Source of the DNA: Tamlana flava
Lineage (GTDB): Bacteria; Bacteroidota; Bacteroidia; Flavobacteriales; Flavobacteriaceae
DNA length: 64,000 nucleotides
Direction of reading: 5' to 3'
NCBI RefSeq assembly: GCF_041287255.1
Contig: NZ_JBGGTX010000001.1
Coordinates: forward strand, 496,001-560,000
Of the stretch, positions 24,438-33,867 are shown piece after piece. The position numbers were made by a program, and so were the translations under genes. Every line of letters starts with the position of its first letter. Positions within the stretch are counted from its first letter, which is position 1. The notes below the pieces were generated by a model that was given only the letters and a program-made list of their open reading frames with translations, did not search any database and was not told where the DNA came from.

Positions 24438-24459
24438 CAAATCTAAGTATTAATACTTA
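24438..24459 (-). promoter_or_regulatory. nirB promoter: -7 box fused to 16-bp palindrome
   Basis: Palindrome TAAGTATTAATACTTA at 24444-24459. On the minus strand it leads into TAGATTTG (24445-24438), an exact TAnnTTTG box sharing the palindrome's last TA, 18 bases from the nirB ATG. No TTG is seen at -33, so the promoter may need an activator. Confidence 0.75.
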
Positions 24460-24577
24460 ATTATAATGTTTTTTTCTAAATAATTTTACGTAGAACCCCA
24501 ATTATTACCAATTTCTCAAATAGAAATACAAATAATTGCTTATTAATAAAAGAATAGGATTTGATTTTATGGAAACA

Positions 24578-26887
24578 TTAAACTTTTTCAACCGTGATTT
24601 TCACACTTTTCGAAGCTGGGGTTTTGGCTGTATGCGCAAAACTATCAAGTGGCACAAGCACATTGGTTTCTGGAAAGTAAGTGGCGCAACAGCCTTTTGG
24701 AATATTATACCCAACAACCTTGAAGTTATTAGCTGTTCGGATTACGCCATCGAACTCTGATTTTAGATTTACAATAGTTTGGTCTTTCAATCCTCTTTCA
24801 GCCATATCATACAAATTCATAAAAATAATGCGCCGTTCATTAAAAATTCCACGATATCTGTCATTTAGACCATAAATAGTCGTATTGAATTGGTCATGGC
24901 TACGTATGGTCATCATCATCAATTCATCTTCCTTTAATTTCCACTGGGGCAATTTATTTATGGAAAAATTTGCTTTTCCGGTCGACGTATTGAATGTTCT
25001 AACTCGTGCTCCATTGGGCAAATAAAAACCAGCAGGTTGTTTAATTCTGGTATTGTAATCCTCAAAACCAGCAACTACCTCAGCAATATCATCGCGAACC
25101 AAATTATAGTCATCTTTATATTTTTCCCATTTAACTTTGGAATGTTTACCTAAAGTAGCTTGTGCAATACCACAGACTACGGTCACTTCGCTTAACAAAT
25201 CTTTTGAACAAGGTTGTAAAACGCCTTTAGTTGACGAAACAATACCCATGGAATTTTCCACACTTTGTATCTGGACACCAGTTTTTTGATAATCTATTTC
25301 CGTTCGTCCTAAACAAGGCAAAATAAGGGCTTCTTTACCGGTTACTAAATGCGAACGGTTAAGTTTTGTGCTTACATGTACCGTTAAATTACAGTTTGCC
25401 ATGGCTTGAGCAGAATATTCAGTATCTGGAACCGCTGAAATGAAATTACCACCCAAACCAAAAAACACCCTCGCCTTCTTTTCATACATGGCCTTAATGG
25501 CATCTATGACAGAATAGCCATGTTTAGCCGTTGGCTTAAAATCATATTTTACTTCAATTTTATCTAAAAAAGCCTGTGGAGCCGACTCCCAAATACCAAC
25601 AGTTCTATCACCTTGTACGTTGGAATGCCCACGAACCGGGCAGGTACCAGCACCCTCTTTGCCAATACTTCCTTTCAACAGCAGTAAATTGACCAATTCG
25701 CGAATATTATCAACTGCATTTTCATGTTGTGTTAAGCCCATAGCCCAACAACAAATGATTTTATTGTTATTCAAAATCAAGTCAAAAACAGCCTCAAAAA
25801 TATCCTTGGATACACCAGAAGCCTTCAAACAATCCTCAAAATTATACGTCTTTAAATCTGAAGTAAAAGCATCGAAACCAAGGGTGTATGTTTCAATAAA
25901 TGCCTTATCAAAGACATTTCCGGCAGAGTCTTCCTTTTCCAAAAGTTTTAACAATAAAGCTTTAATAAATGCAACATCTCCGTTAATAGTTAAAGGAACA
26001 TGAACATCGGCTAATGCTGTACCACCTCCTGTTAATAGTTTTAATGGATTTTGTGGATTGGTAAACCTTATCAGGCCAGCTTCTTCTAGTGGATTGATGG
26101 CTATAATTTTTCCTCCATTCTTTTTACATTTTTCTAAAGCCGTGAGCATTCTTGGATGATTCGTGCCTGGGTTCTGACCAATGACCATGATGACTTCCGC
26201 GTTGTATAAATCGTCTAACGTTACTGAACCCTTTCCAATGCCCAAAGTTTCAGATAAAGCCTTACCGCTAGCCTCATGGCACATATTGGAGCAATCCGGT
26301 AAATTGGACGTACCGAACTCACGAACAAATAGTTGGTACAAAAACGCAGCCTCGTTGGTTGTTCTACCTGATGTATAAAACACAGCTTCGTCCGGATGTG
26401 TTAAAGCGTTTAGATGTTTACCAACCTTTTTAAAAGCATCTTCCCATGAAATGGGCTTATAATGGGTGTCCCCTTCTGCCAAAAACATAGGCTCTGCCAA
26501 TCTACCCGATTTACCAATTTCAAAATCCGTCCAAATTGCTAATTCTTCTACAGAATGTTTGGCGAAAAAATCGGCACCAATGGTTTTATTTTGAGCTTCC
26601 TCGGCAATAGCCTTTATACCATTTTCGCAATATTCACCAAGAGAAGACCGTTCGTCATCGGGGTCGGGCCAAGCACAACCTGGACAATCAAAACCTCCTT
26701 TTTGGTTTATTTTTCCCGACAATTTAAGTGCATCAGCAGTATTCATGTATTTTGAAACATGATTAAATGCCGACTTAACACCACCAAAACCAGCACTATC
26801 TGTTGCTGGTTTGGTTATTTTTAAATTTGAAAAATGTTCAGGAGTTTTGGCTTTTTCTGAAGGTGATTGGCTCATTTTATTCTTCAA
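24578..26887 (-). CDS. FdhF/YdeP-family molybdopterin oxidoreductase
   Basis: 769 residues, cytoplasmic. GGFDCPGCAWPDPDD at 64-78 and C87 in EYCENG are the reduced iron-sulfur motif of the YdeP branch. NMCHEASGKAL supplies a likely Mo-ligand cysteine, and VIGQNPGTNHPRML and GHSNVQGDRTVG are bis-MGD contacts. YdeP-type proteins resemble formate dehydrogenase but their substrate is uncertain. It overlaps the MocA-like gene by 11 bases at its 5' end. That gene belongs to a molybdenum-hydroxylase maturation set, so either the set is shared or an unrelated gene joined the operon. Confidence 0.85.
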   Translation of the reverse strand: MKNKMSQSPSEKAKTPEHFSNLKITKPATDSAGFGGVKSAFNHVSKYMNTADALKLSGKINQKGGFDCPGCAWPDPDDERSSLGEYCENGIKAIAEEAQNKTIGADFFAKHSVEELAIWTDFEIGKSGRLAEPMFLAEGDTHYKPISWEDAFKKVGKHLNALTHPDEAVFYTSGRTTNEAAFLYQLFVREFGTSNLPDCSNMCHEASGKALSETLGIGKGSVTLDDLYNAEVIMVIGQNPGTNHPRMLTALEKCKKNGGKIIAINPLEEAGLIRFTNPQNPLKLLTGGGTALADVHVPLTINGDVAFIKALLLKLLEKEDSAGNVFDKAFIETYTLGFDAFTSDLKTYNFEDCLKASGVSKDIFEAVFDLILNNNKIICCWAMGLTQHENAVDNIRELVNLLLLKGSIGKEGAGTCPVRGHSNVQGDRTVGIWESAPQAFLDKIEVKYDFKPTAKHGYSVIDAIKAMYEKKARVFFGLGGNFISAVPDTEYSAQAMANCNLTVHVSTKLNRSHLVTGKEALILPCLGRTEIDYQKTGVQIQSVENSMGIVSSTKGVLQPCSKDLLSEVTVVCGIAQATLGKHSKVKWEKYKDDYNLVRDDIAEVVAGFEDYNTRIKQPAGFYLPNGARVRTFNTSTGKANFSINKLPQWKLKEDELMMMTIRSHDQFNTTIYGLNDRYRGIFNERRIIFMNLYDMAERGLKDQTIVNLKSEFDGVIRTANNFKVVGYNIPKGCCATYFPETNVLVPLDSFAHTAKTPASKSVKITVEKV

Positions 26888-27497
26888 AAGTTTTGTTTAA
26901 AAGCTTGTTGTAATCTTCAATTGTGTCTAAATCTACATTTTTTTTTGAAGGTTTTATGGCTCTGACCAAAGATTGGTTCTCTTTAATTAACAATTTCGCC
27001 CCGTCATCTCCCTTTAATTTAGACAATGCCCCTAGATAAATTCGGTCGAATACAACAGGTACGCCATACTTTCCATTTTCATAATCCGTTGCGATGATTT
27101 GACTTTTATTGGGTTCAAATTTTTGAATCAATTCATTGAGAAAATCAAATGTTATTGTAGGTTGATCTGCCAACATAAAAAGAACACCTTCAATTTTTAA
27201 ATTGCTTTTCAACAAATAATTTGCAGCAAAGGAAATTGATGAACCCAACCCCTGCTTCCACTCCTCATTTACCAAAATTTTAACAGACTCTTGTTCAATA
27301 CTTTTCTCAATGGTTATGTAATGGGCACCAAGCACGACAAAAACATCTTTTACTCCAGAATTTAAAGCAGCGTTTATAGTATGTCCCATAAGTGTTGTAT
27401 CGCCCCATTTTAATAATTGTTTCAGCCTTCCCATTCTGTTTGATGCTCCAGCCGCTAAAACAACTATAGGAATATTTGCTTTATTAGTATCCGACAA
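26877..27497 (-). CDS. MocA-like molybdopterin nucleotidyltransferase
   Basis: 206 residues of MobA-like NTP transferase fold: IPIVVLAAGASNRMGRLKQLL at 9-29, FMLADQPTI with the metal Asp, and GDDGAKLLI near the end. The LKQLL signature and GDxGAK block favour the MocA/CTP branch over MobA. MocA makes the cytosine dinucleotide cofactor used by xanthine-dehydrogenase-type enzymes, matching the adjacent XdhC and hydroxylase genes. It lies seven bases after xdhC and overlaps the YdeP gene. Confidence 0.85.
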   Translation of the reverse strand: MSDTNKANIPIVVLAAGASNRMGRLKQLLKWGDTTLMGHTINAALNSGVKDVFVVLGAHYITIEKSIEQESVKILVNEEWKQGLGSSISFAANYLLKSNLKIEGVLFMLADQPTITFDFLNELIQKFEPNKSQIIATDYENGKYGVPVVFDRIYLGALSKLKGDDGAKLLIKENQSLVRAIKPSKKNVDLDTIEDYNKLLNKTFEE

Positions 27498-27504
27498 GCT
27501 TGAA

Positions 27505-28524
27505 CTATTTTGAGTGAATCTTTCCAGTTTTTTTACTTAAAGAAATTGGAGCGCGATGACGAGAATATGCCAATATCTCTGAAATAATTGAAACAGCAAT
27601 TTCTTGTGGTGTTTCAGATCCAATATCAAGACCTGCAGGCCCATGAATGCTATCTAAAAATCCATAATCGACATCGGGGCAATATTCTAAAAATTGGGAT
27701 ATTAAATCATCCCTTCGCTTTGTTGGGCCAAGTAAACCAATGTAAGTTGGTTTGGTATTTTGCAATGCAACCAAAAATCTCAAATCATTTGCAAAATTAT
27801 GCGTCATTAAAACTACCGCTGTTTGATTATCTATATTTTTAATATCCAAATTTTCAGGAGATGAGGAAATGAAATGGTTAGCTCCTGGAAAATTATCAAT
27901 GGATTTTGTTTCTGATGCACCTGAAACAACGGTGATCTCCCATCCGGTTAAAGCCCCATATTTACAAAGCTGGACGGCGTCATGTTCCGCACCAATAATA
28001 ATCAGTTTAAAACATGGTGGCATGGTCTGTTTAAATTTCGGAAGTTTTACGGTTTCTAATTTCATTTCTTTGTCAGAAACCGAGAACAGTTTATCATTAA
28101 TTTTTACATGCGTACCTATATTAGGATGTATGCCTTCTTCCCTTTTATAGAATGAAAGCAACTCAAAAGGTTCTCGATTTTCTAAACAATTAAAAAAAAA
28201 CGAAGTAAATTTCTCATCAGGTTGAAAAAACTCTAACAATATGTAAAGTACACCCTCACAGCCCAAGCGATAACGGCCATCATAAGTCATTATTTTGGCA
28301 TTTCCGGTCTTAAAAACAGATTCAGATTGCAATAAAACCTCCTTTTCCACACAGCCACCACTAACGGCACCAACCATATTCCCGTTTTCTAAAACTAGCA
28401 TCCTCACACCTGGTCGCCTGTAGGACGAGCCGTCCAAATCTACTACTGATGCCAAAACCGTTTTAATTCCTTTGTTGTTCGCCAATGAAGCCTGTTGGAC
28501 TATGCTTTTAAATTCGTGTGTCAT
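27505..28524 (-). CDS. XdhC/CoxI-family molybdenum hydroxylase maturation factor
   Basis: 339 residues. The N-terminal XdhC_CoxI domain has TVLASVVDLDGSSYRRPGVRMLV and VGAVSGGCVEKEV. The C-terminal Rossmann XdhC_C domain has LIIIGAEHDAVQLC, VVLMTHNFANDL, YIGLLGPTKRRDDL and HGPAGLDIGSETPQEIAVSI. XdhC proteins bind the cofactor, support its sulfuration and insert it into hydroxylases. The gene follows the large hydroxylase subunit by 28 bases and precedes the MocA-like gene, a standard maturation group. Confidence 0.93.
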   Translation of the reverse strand: MTHEFKSIVQQASLANNKGIKTVLASVVDLDGSSYRRPGVRMLVLENGNMVGAVSGGCVEKEVLLQSESVFKTGNAKIMTYDGRYRLGCEGVLYILLEFFQPDEKFTSFFFNCLENREPFELLSFYKREEGIHPNIGTHVKINDKLFSVSDKEMKLETVKLPKFKQTMPPCFKLIIIGAEHDAVQLCKYGALTGWEITVVSGASETKSIDNFPGANHFISSSPENLDIKNIDNQTAVVLMTHNFANDLRFLVALQNTKPTYIGLLGPTKRRDDLISQFLEYCPDVDYGFLDSIHGPAGLDIGSETPQEIAVSIISEILAYSRHRAPISLSKKTGKIHSK

Positions 28525-28552
28525 TAAAAAACTGTTATTAAATTCTGAGCTG

Positions 28553-30745
28553 TTAGCCTAAAACTTTCTGACTTGATATAAATGGTTGGTGATAATAGCG
28601 CTGTCCAGTAGCTTGATAAAGCGCATTGGCCAATGCTCCTACAGCTGGTGGCAATCCAGGCTCACCCAATCCCGTTGGTGCAATATCATTTTCCACAAAA
28701 AACACTTCTATCTCTTCAGGTGCCTGTGAATGGCGAATTAATTGATATCTATCAAAATTATTTTGAACAGGTGCTCCGTTTTCAAAAGTCAGCTGGCTGT
28801 ACATGGCATGACCAATGCCATCAATAACACCGCCTTGAATCATATTTATAGCCGCGTCAGGGTTTACAACAATACCACAATCTACAGCACACCAAACTTT
28901 TTTAACTTTTGGTTGATTATCGACCATAACAACATCTACAACTTCTGCAACATAAGAGTTATGGCAAAAATAAGCAGCCACACCTCTGTGCACACCGGAC
29001 TCACTTACACCCCAGTTAGATTTTTCTTTAACCAATTTTAGCACACCGGCATAACGTTCAGCATCATAATCATTTTTCTCCCCAACAGGTTTTTTTATGG
29101 CTCGATCAAACAACTCTAATCGGAATTCAATAGGGTCTTTGCCCGCCAATTCAGCTACTTCGTCTAAAAACGACTGTTCTGCGGCAGCAGCAAAATGTGA
29201 TCTTGGAGCACGCCAAGCCCCAGTAGTAATATTAGTGTCACTTCTTTTTGAAGCAGCCTGATAATTCTCTACAGTACCTGCTGGAAATCGATTTTGAAAT
29301 ACAGCAGGTGATGGCAAGCCGGTTCCCTTAACAGAAAAGGCAATCAAATTGTTGTTTTCATCCAAACCGGCCTTATAAGTTGATAAATAGGCTGGACGAT
29401 AAACTCCCTTGGTCATATCATCTTCTCTAGTATAAATAAGTTTTACCGGGGCCCCTATTTTTTTTGAAATAGCCGCAGCTTCAATGCCAAAGTCGGCATA
29501 AAGCCTCCTACCAAACCCACCTCCAATTCTGGTCATATTAACGTCTATGTTTTCAATTGGCAAATCAATTAATCTAGAAACTGCATTTTCCAAGCCTCTT
29601 GGAGATTGCGTCGGGCCTATTAGTTCTACGGAATCGTCAGTGACATGGGCAAAGAAATTCATTGGTTCCATCGTGTTATGAGCCAAAAACGGAGAACTGT
29701 AAGTACGTTCAATAACTTTTGCCGCTTTACCAAAAGCGGCACCTGGGTCACCATCCTTTCTGTTTATTTCAACTTTGTTTGACGCCAAAACTTCTTCCAT
29801 TCGGGCCATATGTGTTTCAGAATTTTCCAATTCACTAAACACTTCCCAATTGGCCTTTAAAGCCTTTTTAGCCTTCATAAGCTGCCACGTAGAATCCCCA
29901 ACAATGGCAATATGTTGGTAATAGCCTTGTCGGTCAGAATTACCCGAATCATCAATTGAAGTATCTATAACAAACGCATCGCTCACACCTGGCATGCTTT
30001 TTATTTCCTCTTCATTGAAACTCTTGATTTTCATGCCAAAAGCCGGTGCATGTTCAATCATGGCCAATTTCATGCCTTCTCTTTTAAAATCTAAACCAAA
30101 TTCGGATTTTCCGGTCACTATTTTTAAACCATCAACATTTTTTTTGCTGTGCCCGATTATCTTAAAGTCTTTAATGTCCTTCAATTCAATTTCCTCGGGA
30201 ACTTCAATACCAACAGCTTTTGAAGCTATATCACCATAACCAATGGTTCTTTCTCCATTCTTTTCCTTTATAATTCCTTCCGCCACTGTTAAATCTTCAA
30301 CTGAAACTTGCCATTCCTTTGCAGCTGCTTCCAGCAACATTCTTCTTCCTGTTGCTCCTGCCATGCGCAAGGCATCCCAACCTCTTCTGATGGATTGGCT
30401 TCCTCCTGCAAATTGGTTATTATAGAACCCAATATTTAGAGGAGCTTGTTCCACAACTACATTTTTCCAATCAACATCCAATTCTTCAGCAACAATCATG
30501 GGCATTGAAGTTCTTACATTTTGACCAATTTCTGGGTTAGGGGAATAAACGGTTACTAATCCTGTATCTCCAATTTTTATATATCCATTAATTTCGAACC
30601 ATTCATTGGGTATCGCTAATACTTCATCCTTAACTTCGGGCTTGCATGCTAAAAGCCAATTAAACCCAATGAGCATCCCTCCACCCGCGGCTGCAGAGAT
30701 TTTCAAAAACGAACGACGATTATATTGTGTTTTTATTTTTGTCAT
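28553..30745 (-). CDS. Tat-exported xanthine dehydrogenase-family molybdopterin subunit (IorB-like)
   Basis: 730 residues. N-terminal twin-arginine signal NRRSFLKISAA followed by a hydrophobic stretch ending in LLAC (about residue 34), so it is probably a Tat-exported lipoprotein. Aldehyde-oxidase/xanthine-dehydrogenase Mo domains follow, including GGFGRRLYADF and the late GEPGLPPAVGALANAL with the catalytic-type Glu. It resembles isoquinoline 1-oxidoreductase beta subunits, which lack an FAD subunit and hand electrons to a membrane acceptor. Substrate unknown (aldehyde or N-heterocycle). Pairs with the 2Fe-2S subunit 11 bases upstream. Confidence 0.9.
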   Translation of the reverse strand: MTKIKTQYNRRSFLKISAAAGGGMLIGFNWLLACKPEVKDEVLAIPNEWFEINGYIKIGDTGLVTVYSPNPEIGQNVRTSMPMIVAEELDVDWKNVVVEQAPLNIGFYNNQFAGGSQSIRRGWDALRMAGATGRRMLLEAAAKEWQVSVEDLTVAEGIIKEKNGERTIGYGDIASKAVGIEVPEEIELKDIKDFKIIGHSKKNVDGLKIVTGKSEFGLDFKREGMKLAMIEHAPAFGMKIKSFNEEEIKSMPGVSDAFVIDTSIDDSGNSDRQGYYQHIAIVGDSTWQLMKAKKALKANWEVFSELENSETHMARMEEVLASNKVEINRKDGDPGAAFGKAAKVIERTYSSPFLAHNTMEPMNFFAHVTDDSVELIGPTQSPRGLENAVSRLIDLPIENIDVNMTRIGGGFGRRLYADFGIEAAAISKKIGAPVKLIYTREDDMTKGVYRPAYLSTYKAGLDENNNLIAFSVKGTGLPSPAVFQNRFPAGTVENYQAASKRSDTNITTGAWRAPRSHFAAAAEQSFLDEVAELAGKDPIEFRLELFDRAIKKPVGEKNDYDAERYAGVLKLVKEKSNWGVSESGVHRGVAAYFCHNSYVAEVVDVVMVDNQPKVKKVWCAVDCGIVVNPDAAINMIQGGVIDGIGHAMYSQLTFENGAPVQNNFDRYQLIRHSQAPEEIEVFFVENDIAPTGLGEPGLPPAVGALANALYQATGQRYYHQPFISSQKVLG

Positions 30746-30756
30746 GATTTATGGAT

Positions 30757-31212
30757 TTAAATTTTGGATGCCGTTTTTATTGCTTGTTTAATTCTTGTAT
30801 ATGTTCCACACCTGCAAATATTACCATGCATAGCTCCGTCAATGTCTTCATCAGTAGGGTTTGGCGTATGCTTTAAAAGTGCTGCCGCACTCATTATTTG
30901 TCCACTTTGGCAATAGCCACATTGAGGTACATCGTGTTCCAACCATGCTTTTTGAACAGGATGGTCACCTTCCTCGGACAAGCCTTCAATTGTGGTGATG
31001 TTCATTCCAGAAGCTTGTGAAACCTGAAGCATGCAGCTTCGAAATGCATTTCCATCAACATGGATAGTACATGCGCCACATTGACCAATACCACATCCAT
31101 ATTTGGTGCCCATCAAATTAAGTTGGTCTCTTAAAACCCATAAAATTGGTGAGTCTGGGTCGGCTTCTACAGAAAATGATTTGTTGTTGATTTTTAAATT
31201 GAATAATGCCAT
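30757..31212 (-). CDS. (2Fe-2S) subunit of a molybdenum hydroxylase (IorA-like)
   Basis: 151 residues with two 2Fe-2S sites. The plant-ferredoxin-type site is in GCGIGQCGACTIHVDG with a later Cys in FRSC. The helical site is CGYCQSG and NICRCGTYTRI near the end. This is the small electron-transfer subunit of IorAB or CoxS-like enzymes. It has no signal peptide of its own, so export would be by riding with the Tat-signalled large subunit. First gene of the group 31212-24578. Confidence 0.93.
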   Translation of the reverse strand: MALFNLKINNKSFSVEADPDSPILWVLRDQLNLMGTKYGCGIGQCGACTIHVDGNAFRSCMLQVSQASGMNITTIEGLSEEGDHPVQKAWLEHDVPQCGYCQSGQIMSAAALLKHTPNPTDEDIDGAMHGNICRCGTYTRIKQAIKTASKI

Positions 31213-31285
31213 AATTTTATCAGAATTGGATTTCCTTTAAAATTACGAAAAAGATTCCTCAGTCTATTTTATTCCAGTTTTTTAA

Positions 31286-32245
31286 CTATTTTTTAAGACC
31301 GAGCACAAAGTCCAATGCTCTGCGTTCATTGTAATACACGTTCTTTTTATCAATAAACCCGGCATGCCCACCATGCTTTGGCATTTCCAAATATACGTTA
31401 GCGTTATTCTTTGCTTCTTTCACTGGGTAACATTCGTGTGAAAGAAAAGAATCATTCAACGCATTGATAATCAAAGTTGGTGTTTTGATATTGGGAAGAA
31501 ATTGCAAACTACTGCACTGGCTATAATAATCGTCAGCATTTTTAAATCCATGGGCTTTGGCCGTGTAAACATTATCAAAATCGTTCAAGGTTTTTATAGA
31601 TTTTAGGTCAGAAACTGTTAATTGATTTGGAAATCGTTGATGCTTCAATTCAATTTTTTTGACCAAATGCCTTAAAAATCTATCGTGGTATAACTTATTT
31701 TTAAACGTATGTAATTCTCTGGCCGAACCTGCCAAAAAACACGGTACAGAAACAGCAATAGCAGCTTTTACTTCATTTGGAACATCCCGTTCACCCAAAT
31801 ATTTCAAAATAATATTGGCTCCTAAGCTAATCCCCTTCAAATAAATATCAGAATAGCCTTTTTGGGAAAAGGCATGATAAATTACCTCAACCAAATCGCA
31901 TGTAAAACCAGAATGGTAGCTGCTAAATTTCAAGTTATCCATGCCACTACATCCTCTAAAATTGACACAGACAGCATCAGCACCGTTTTCATTGAAAAGC
32001 TTAGCAGGTGCCGTCATATAGGGTCGTTGCCCATTGCCTTCCAATCCGTGTAAAAGAATAATGAGTTTATTGCCCTTTTCTTTGGAATAACTCCAATCCA
32101 AGTCTAAAAAATCCCCATCGCTCAAGGTGATGCGCTCTCGTTCTTGCTTTAAAGTAACTTTTCTAACCAAACCAGAATAAACTGTGGAAACGAAGCCTCT
32201 TTTGAAGAAAATTGGTGGTTTATAAGTGCTTTCAACAATGGGCAT
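31286..32245 (-). CDS. YheT-family alpha/beta hydrolase
   Basis: 319 residues. ILLHGLEGNGQRPYM holds the oxyanion loop, VCVNFRGCSGMDN is the YheT signature, and LKGISLGANIILKYLG has the nucleophile elbow GISLG. A late acid (NALNDSFLS) and histidine (HGGHAGF) complete the triad. Intracellular esterase-like enzyme of unknown substrate. Two bases separate it from the upstream adenine deaminase gene, so they are cotranscribed. Confidence 0.88.
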   Translation of the reverse strand: MPIVESTYKPPIFFKRGFVSTVYSGLVRKVTLKQERERITLSDGDFLDLDWSYSKEKGNKLIILLHGLEGNGQRPYMTAPAKLFNENGADAVCVNFRGCSGMDNLKFSSYHSGFTCDLVEVIYHAFSQKGYSDIYLKGISLGANIILKYLGERDVPNEVKAAIAVSVPCFLAGSARELHTFKNKLYHDRFLRHLVKKIELKHQRFPNQLTVSDLKSIKTLNDFDNVYTAKAHGFKNADDYYSQCSSLQFLPNIKTPTLIINALNDSFLSHECYPVKEAKNNANVYLEMPKHGGHAGFIDKKNVYYNERRALDFVLGLKK

Positions 32246-32247
32246 GC

Positions 32248-33867
32248 TTAAACTTCTAAGGAGGTAAATTGAAATGTTTTTCCGTTGAATAGGCCTTTAT
32301 CACTCAATTTTAATGATGGTATGACCAGCAAGGCCATAAAAGACAAAGTCATGTATGGCGATTGAAGAGTACTGCCCAATATTTTTGCCATTTTGTCAAG
32401 TTCCGCATAAGCTTTGGCAACGCTTTCTCCATCTTTATCGCTTATTATTCCAGCTACCGGAAGCGCAAGAATTTTTTCTTCGGTATTGGAGACTACACAA
32501 ATGCCCCCTTTATGTTCAATAATTAAATTGACGGCTTGGCATATGGCTTCATCTGAAACGCCAACGGCAATGATGTTATGCGAATCATGACCAACAGAGG
32601 AAGCAATAGCTCCATGCTTTAATCCAAAGTTTTTGATAAATGCCATAGCCGGTTTTGTGTTTTGGTAACGATTTACCACAGTCATTTTCAAAATATCACT
32701 ATCTGTATTTGATACAAGATTTCCGTTGTCAATTTTAGCCTTATGAACAATTTCGTTGGTCACTAACTGTCCTTCCAAAGCTTCAATCACACGGATTTTA
32801 TTGGACTTTGATTTCACTTTAAAATCTGAAACTTCCTTTTTGTCGCAATTGAAATTATTTAAACTTTTAACAGCAACCGGTTTTATTTTGGATACCTCAT
32901 TATCAAAAACCAATTCGCCATTTACATAGGTTTGTAGTGTATTGAAATGGATCAAATCCTCAACAACAATACAATCGGCTGCACCTCCAACTTGCAGCAA
33001 ACCAACCTCCAAATTATAATGCTTAACAGGGTTGACACAAGCCATTTGCAATACTTTATATACATCAATCCCTTTCGAAATAGCTCTCGCACATAATTGG
33101 TTAATATGCCCAACCAACAAATCGTCTGGGTGTTTATCATCGCTGCAAAACATCATGCTTTCAAAATACTCGGGCGCTAAACCAATAAGAGCTTCAAAAT
33201 TTTTGGCGGCGCTACCTTCTCTGATTAAAATCTTCATGCCTTTTTGGAGCTTTTCCAATGCTTCGTCATGGTTAAAGCACTCGTGATCGGTTGAAATTCC
33301 GGCATTGATATATTTTGTAATATCCTCACCCAATAATCCCGGCGCATGGCCATCAATGGGCTTACCAAAATGTTTGGCCCATTTTATTTTTTGCATCACT
33401 TCAGCATCATCAAAAAGAACACCTGGGTAGTTCATCATTTCCGCTAAATACTTGATATCTGAGTTTTCAAGAAGCGTTTTAATAGCATTAGAATCAATTG
33501 TAGCTCCTGCCGACTCAAAAGTGGTTGCTGGAACACAAGATGGTGCACCAAAATTGAACTTAAATGGTACCCGCTTTCCATTTTCAATCATGAAATTTAC
33601 GCCTTTAACCCCAAGAACATTAGCGATTTCATGGGGGTCTGAAACCGTCGCCACAGTACCGTGTTTTACTGCCAAGCGAGCAAATTCACTAGGCACTAGC
33701 ATGGAACTTTCAATGTGGATATGAGCATCAACAAAACCTGGCATGATGTAATTTTCAACATCATTTTCCTTTTCTTCTATGGAAAAAACCTTACCATTTC
33801 TAAAAGTGACTTCACCTTTAAAAATCCGTTTGTTATGTATGTCTACTATCTTGCCTTTTAGTTTCAA
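32248..33867 (-). CDS. ade: Adenine deaminase
   Basis: 539 residues. Amidohydrolase with metal ligands in GFVDAHIHIESSML, and the AdeC features VSDPHEIANVLG, SDDKHPDDLL and DSHNIIAVG. Converts adenine to hypoxanthine and ammonia in purine salvage. Slightly short of the usual 550-590 residues but without a visible gap. The start overlaps the tilS stop by four bases, so tilS, ade and the YheT hydrolase are one unit. Confidence 0.93.
   Translation of the reverse strand: MKLKGKIVDIHNKRIFKGEVTFRNGKVFSIEEKENDVENYIMPGFVDAHIHIESSMLVPSEFARLAVKHGTVATVSDPHEIANVLGVKGVNFMIENGKRVPFKFNFGAPSCVPATTFESAGATIDSNAIKTLLENSDIKYLAEMMNYPGVLFDDAEVMQKIKWAKHFGKPIDGHAPGLLGEDITKYINAGISTDHECFNHDEALEKLQKGMKILIREGSAAKNFEALIGLAPEYFESMMFCSDDKHPDDLLVGHINQLCARAISKGIDVYKVLQMACVNPVKHYNLEVGLLQVGGAADCIVVEDLIHFNTLQTYVNGELVFDNEVSKIKPVAVKSLNNFNCDKKEVSDFKVKSKSNKIRVIEALEGQLVTNEIVHKAKIDNGNLVSNTDSDILKMTVVNRYQNTKPAMAFIKNFGLKHGAIASSVGHDSHNIIAVGVSDEAICQAVNLIIEHKGGICVVSNTEEKILALPVAGIISDKDGESVAKAYAELDKMAKILGSTLQSPYMTLSFMALLVIPSLKLSDKGLFNGKTFQFTSLEV

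Noticed and set aside
24536..24760. Plus-strand frame upstream of and over the FdhF/YdeP 3' end
   Set aside because: Mostly antisense to a well-conserved C-terminus; no motif.
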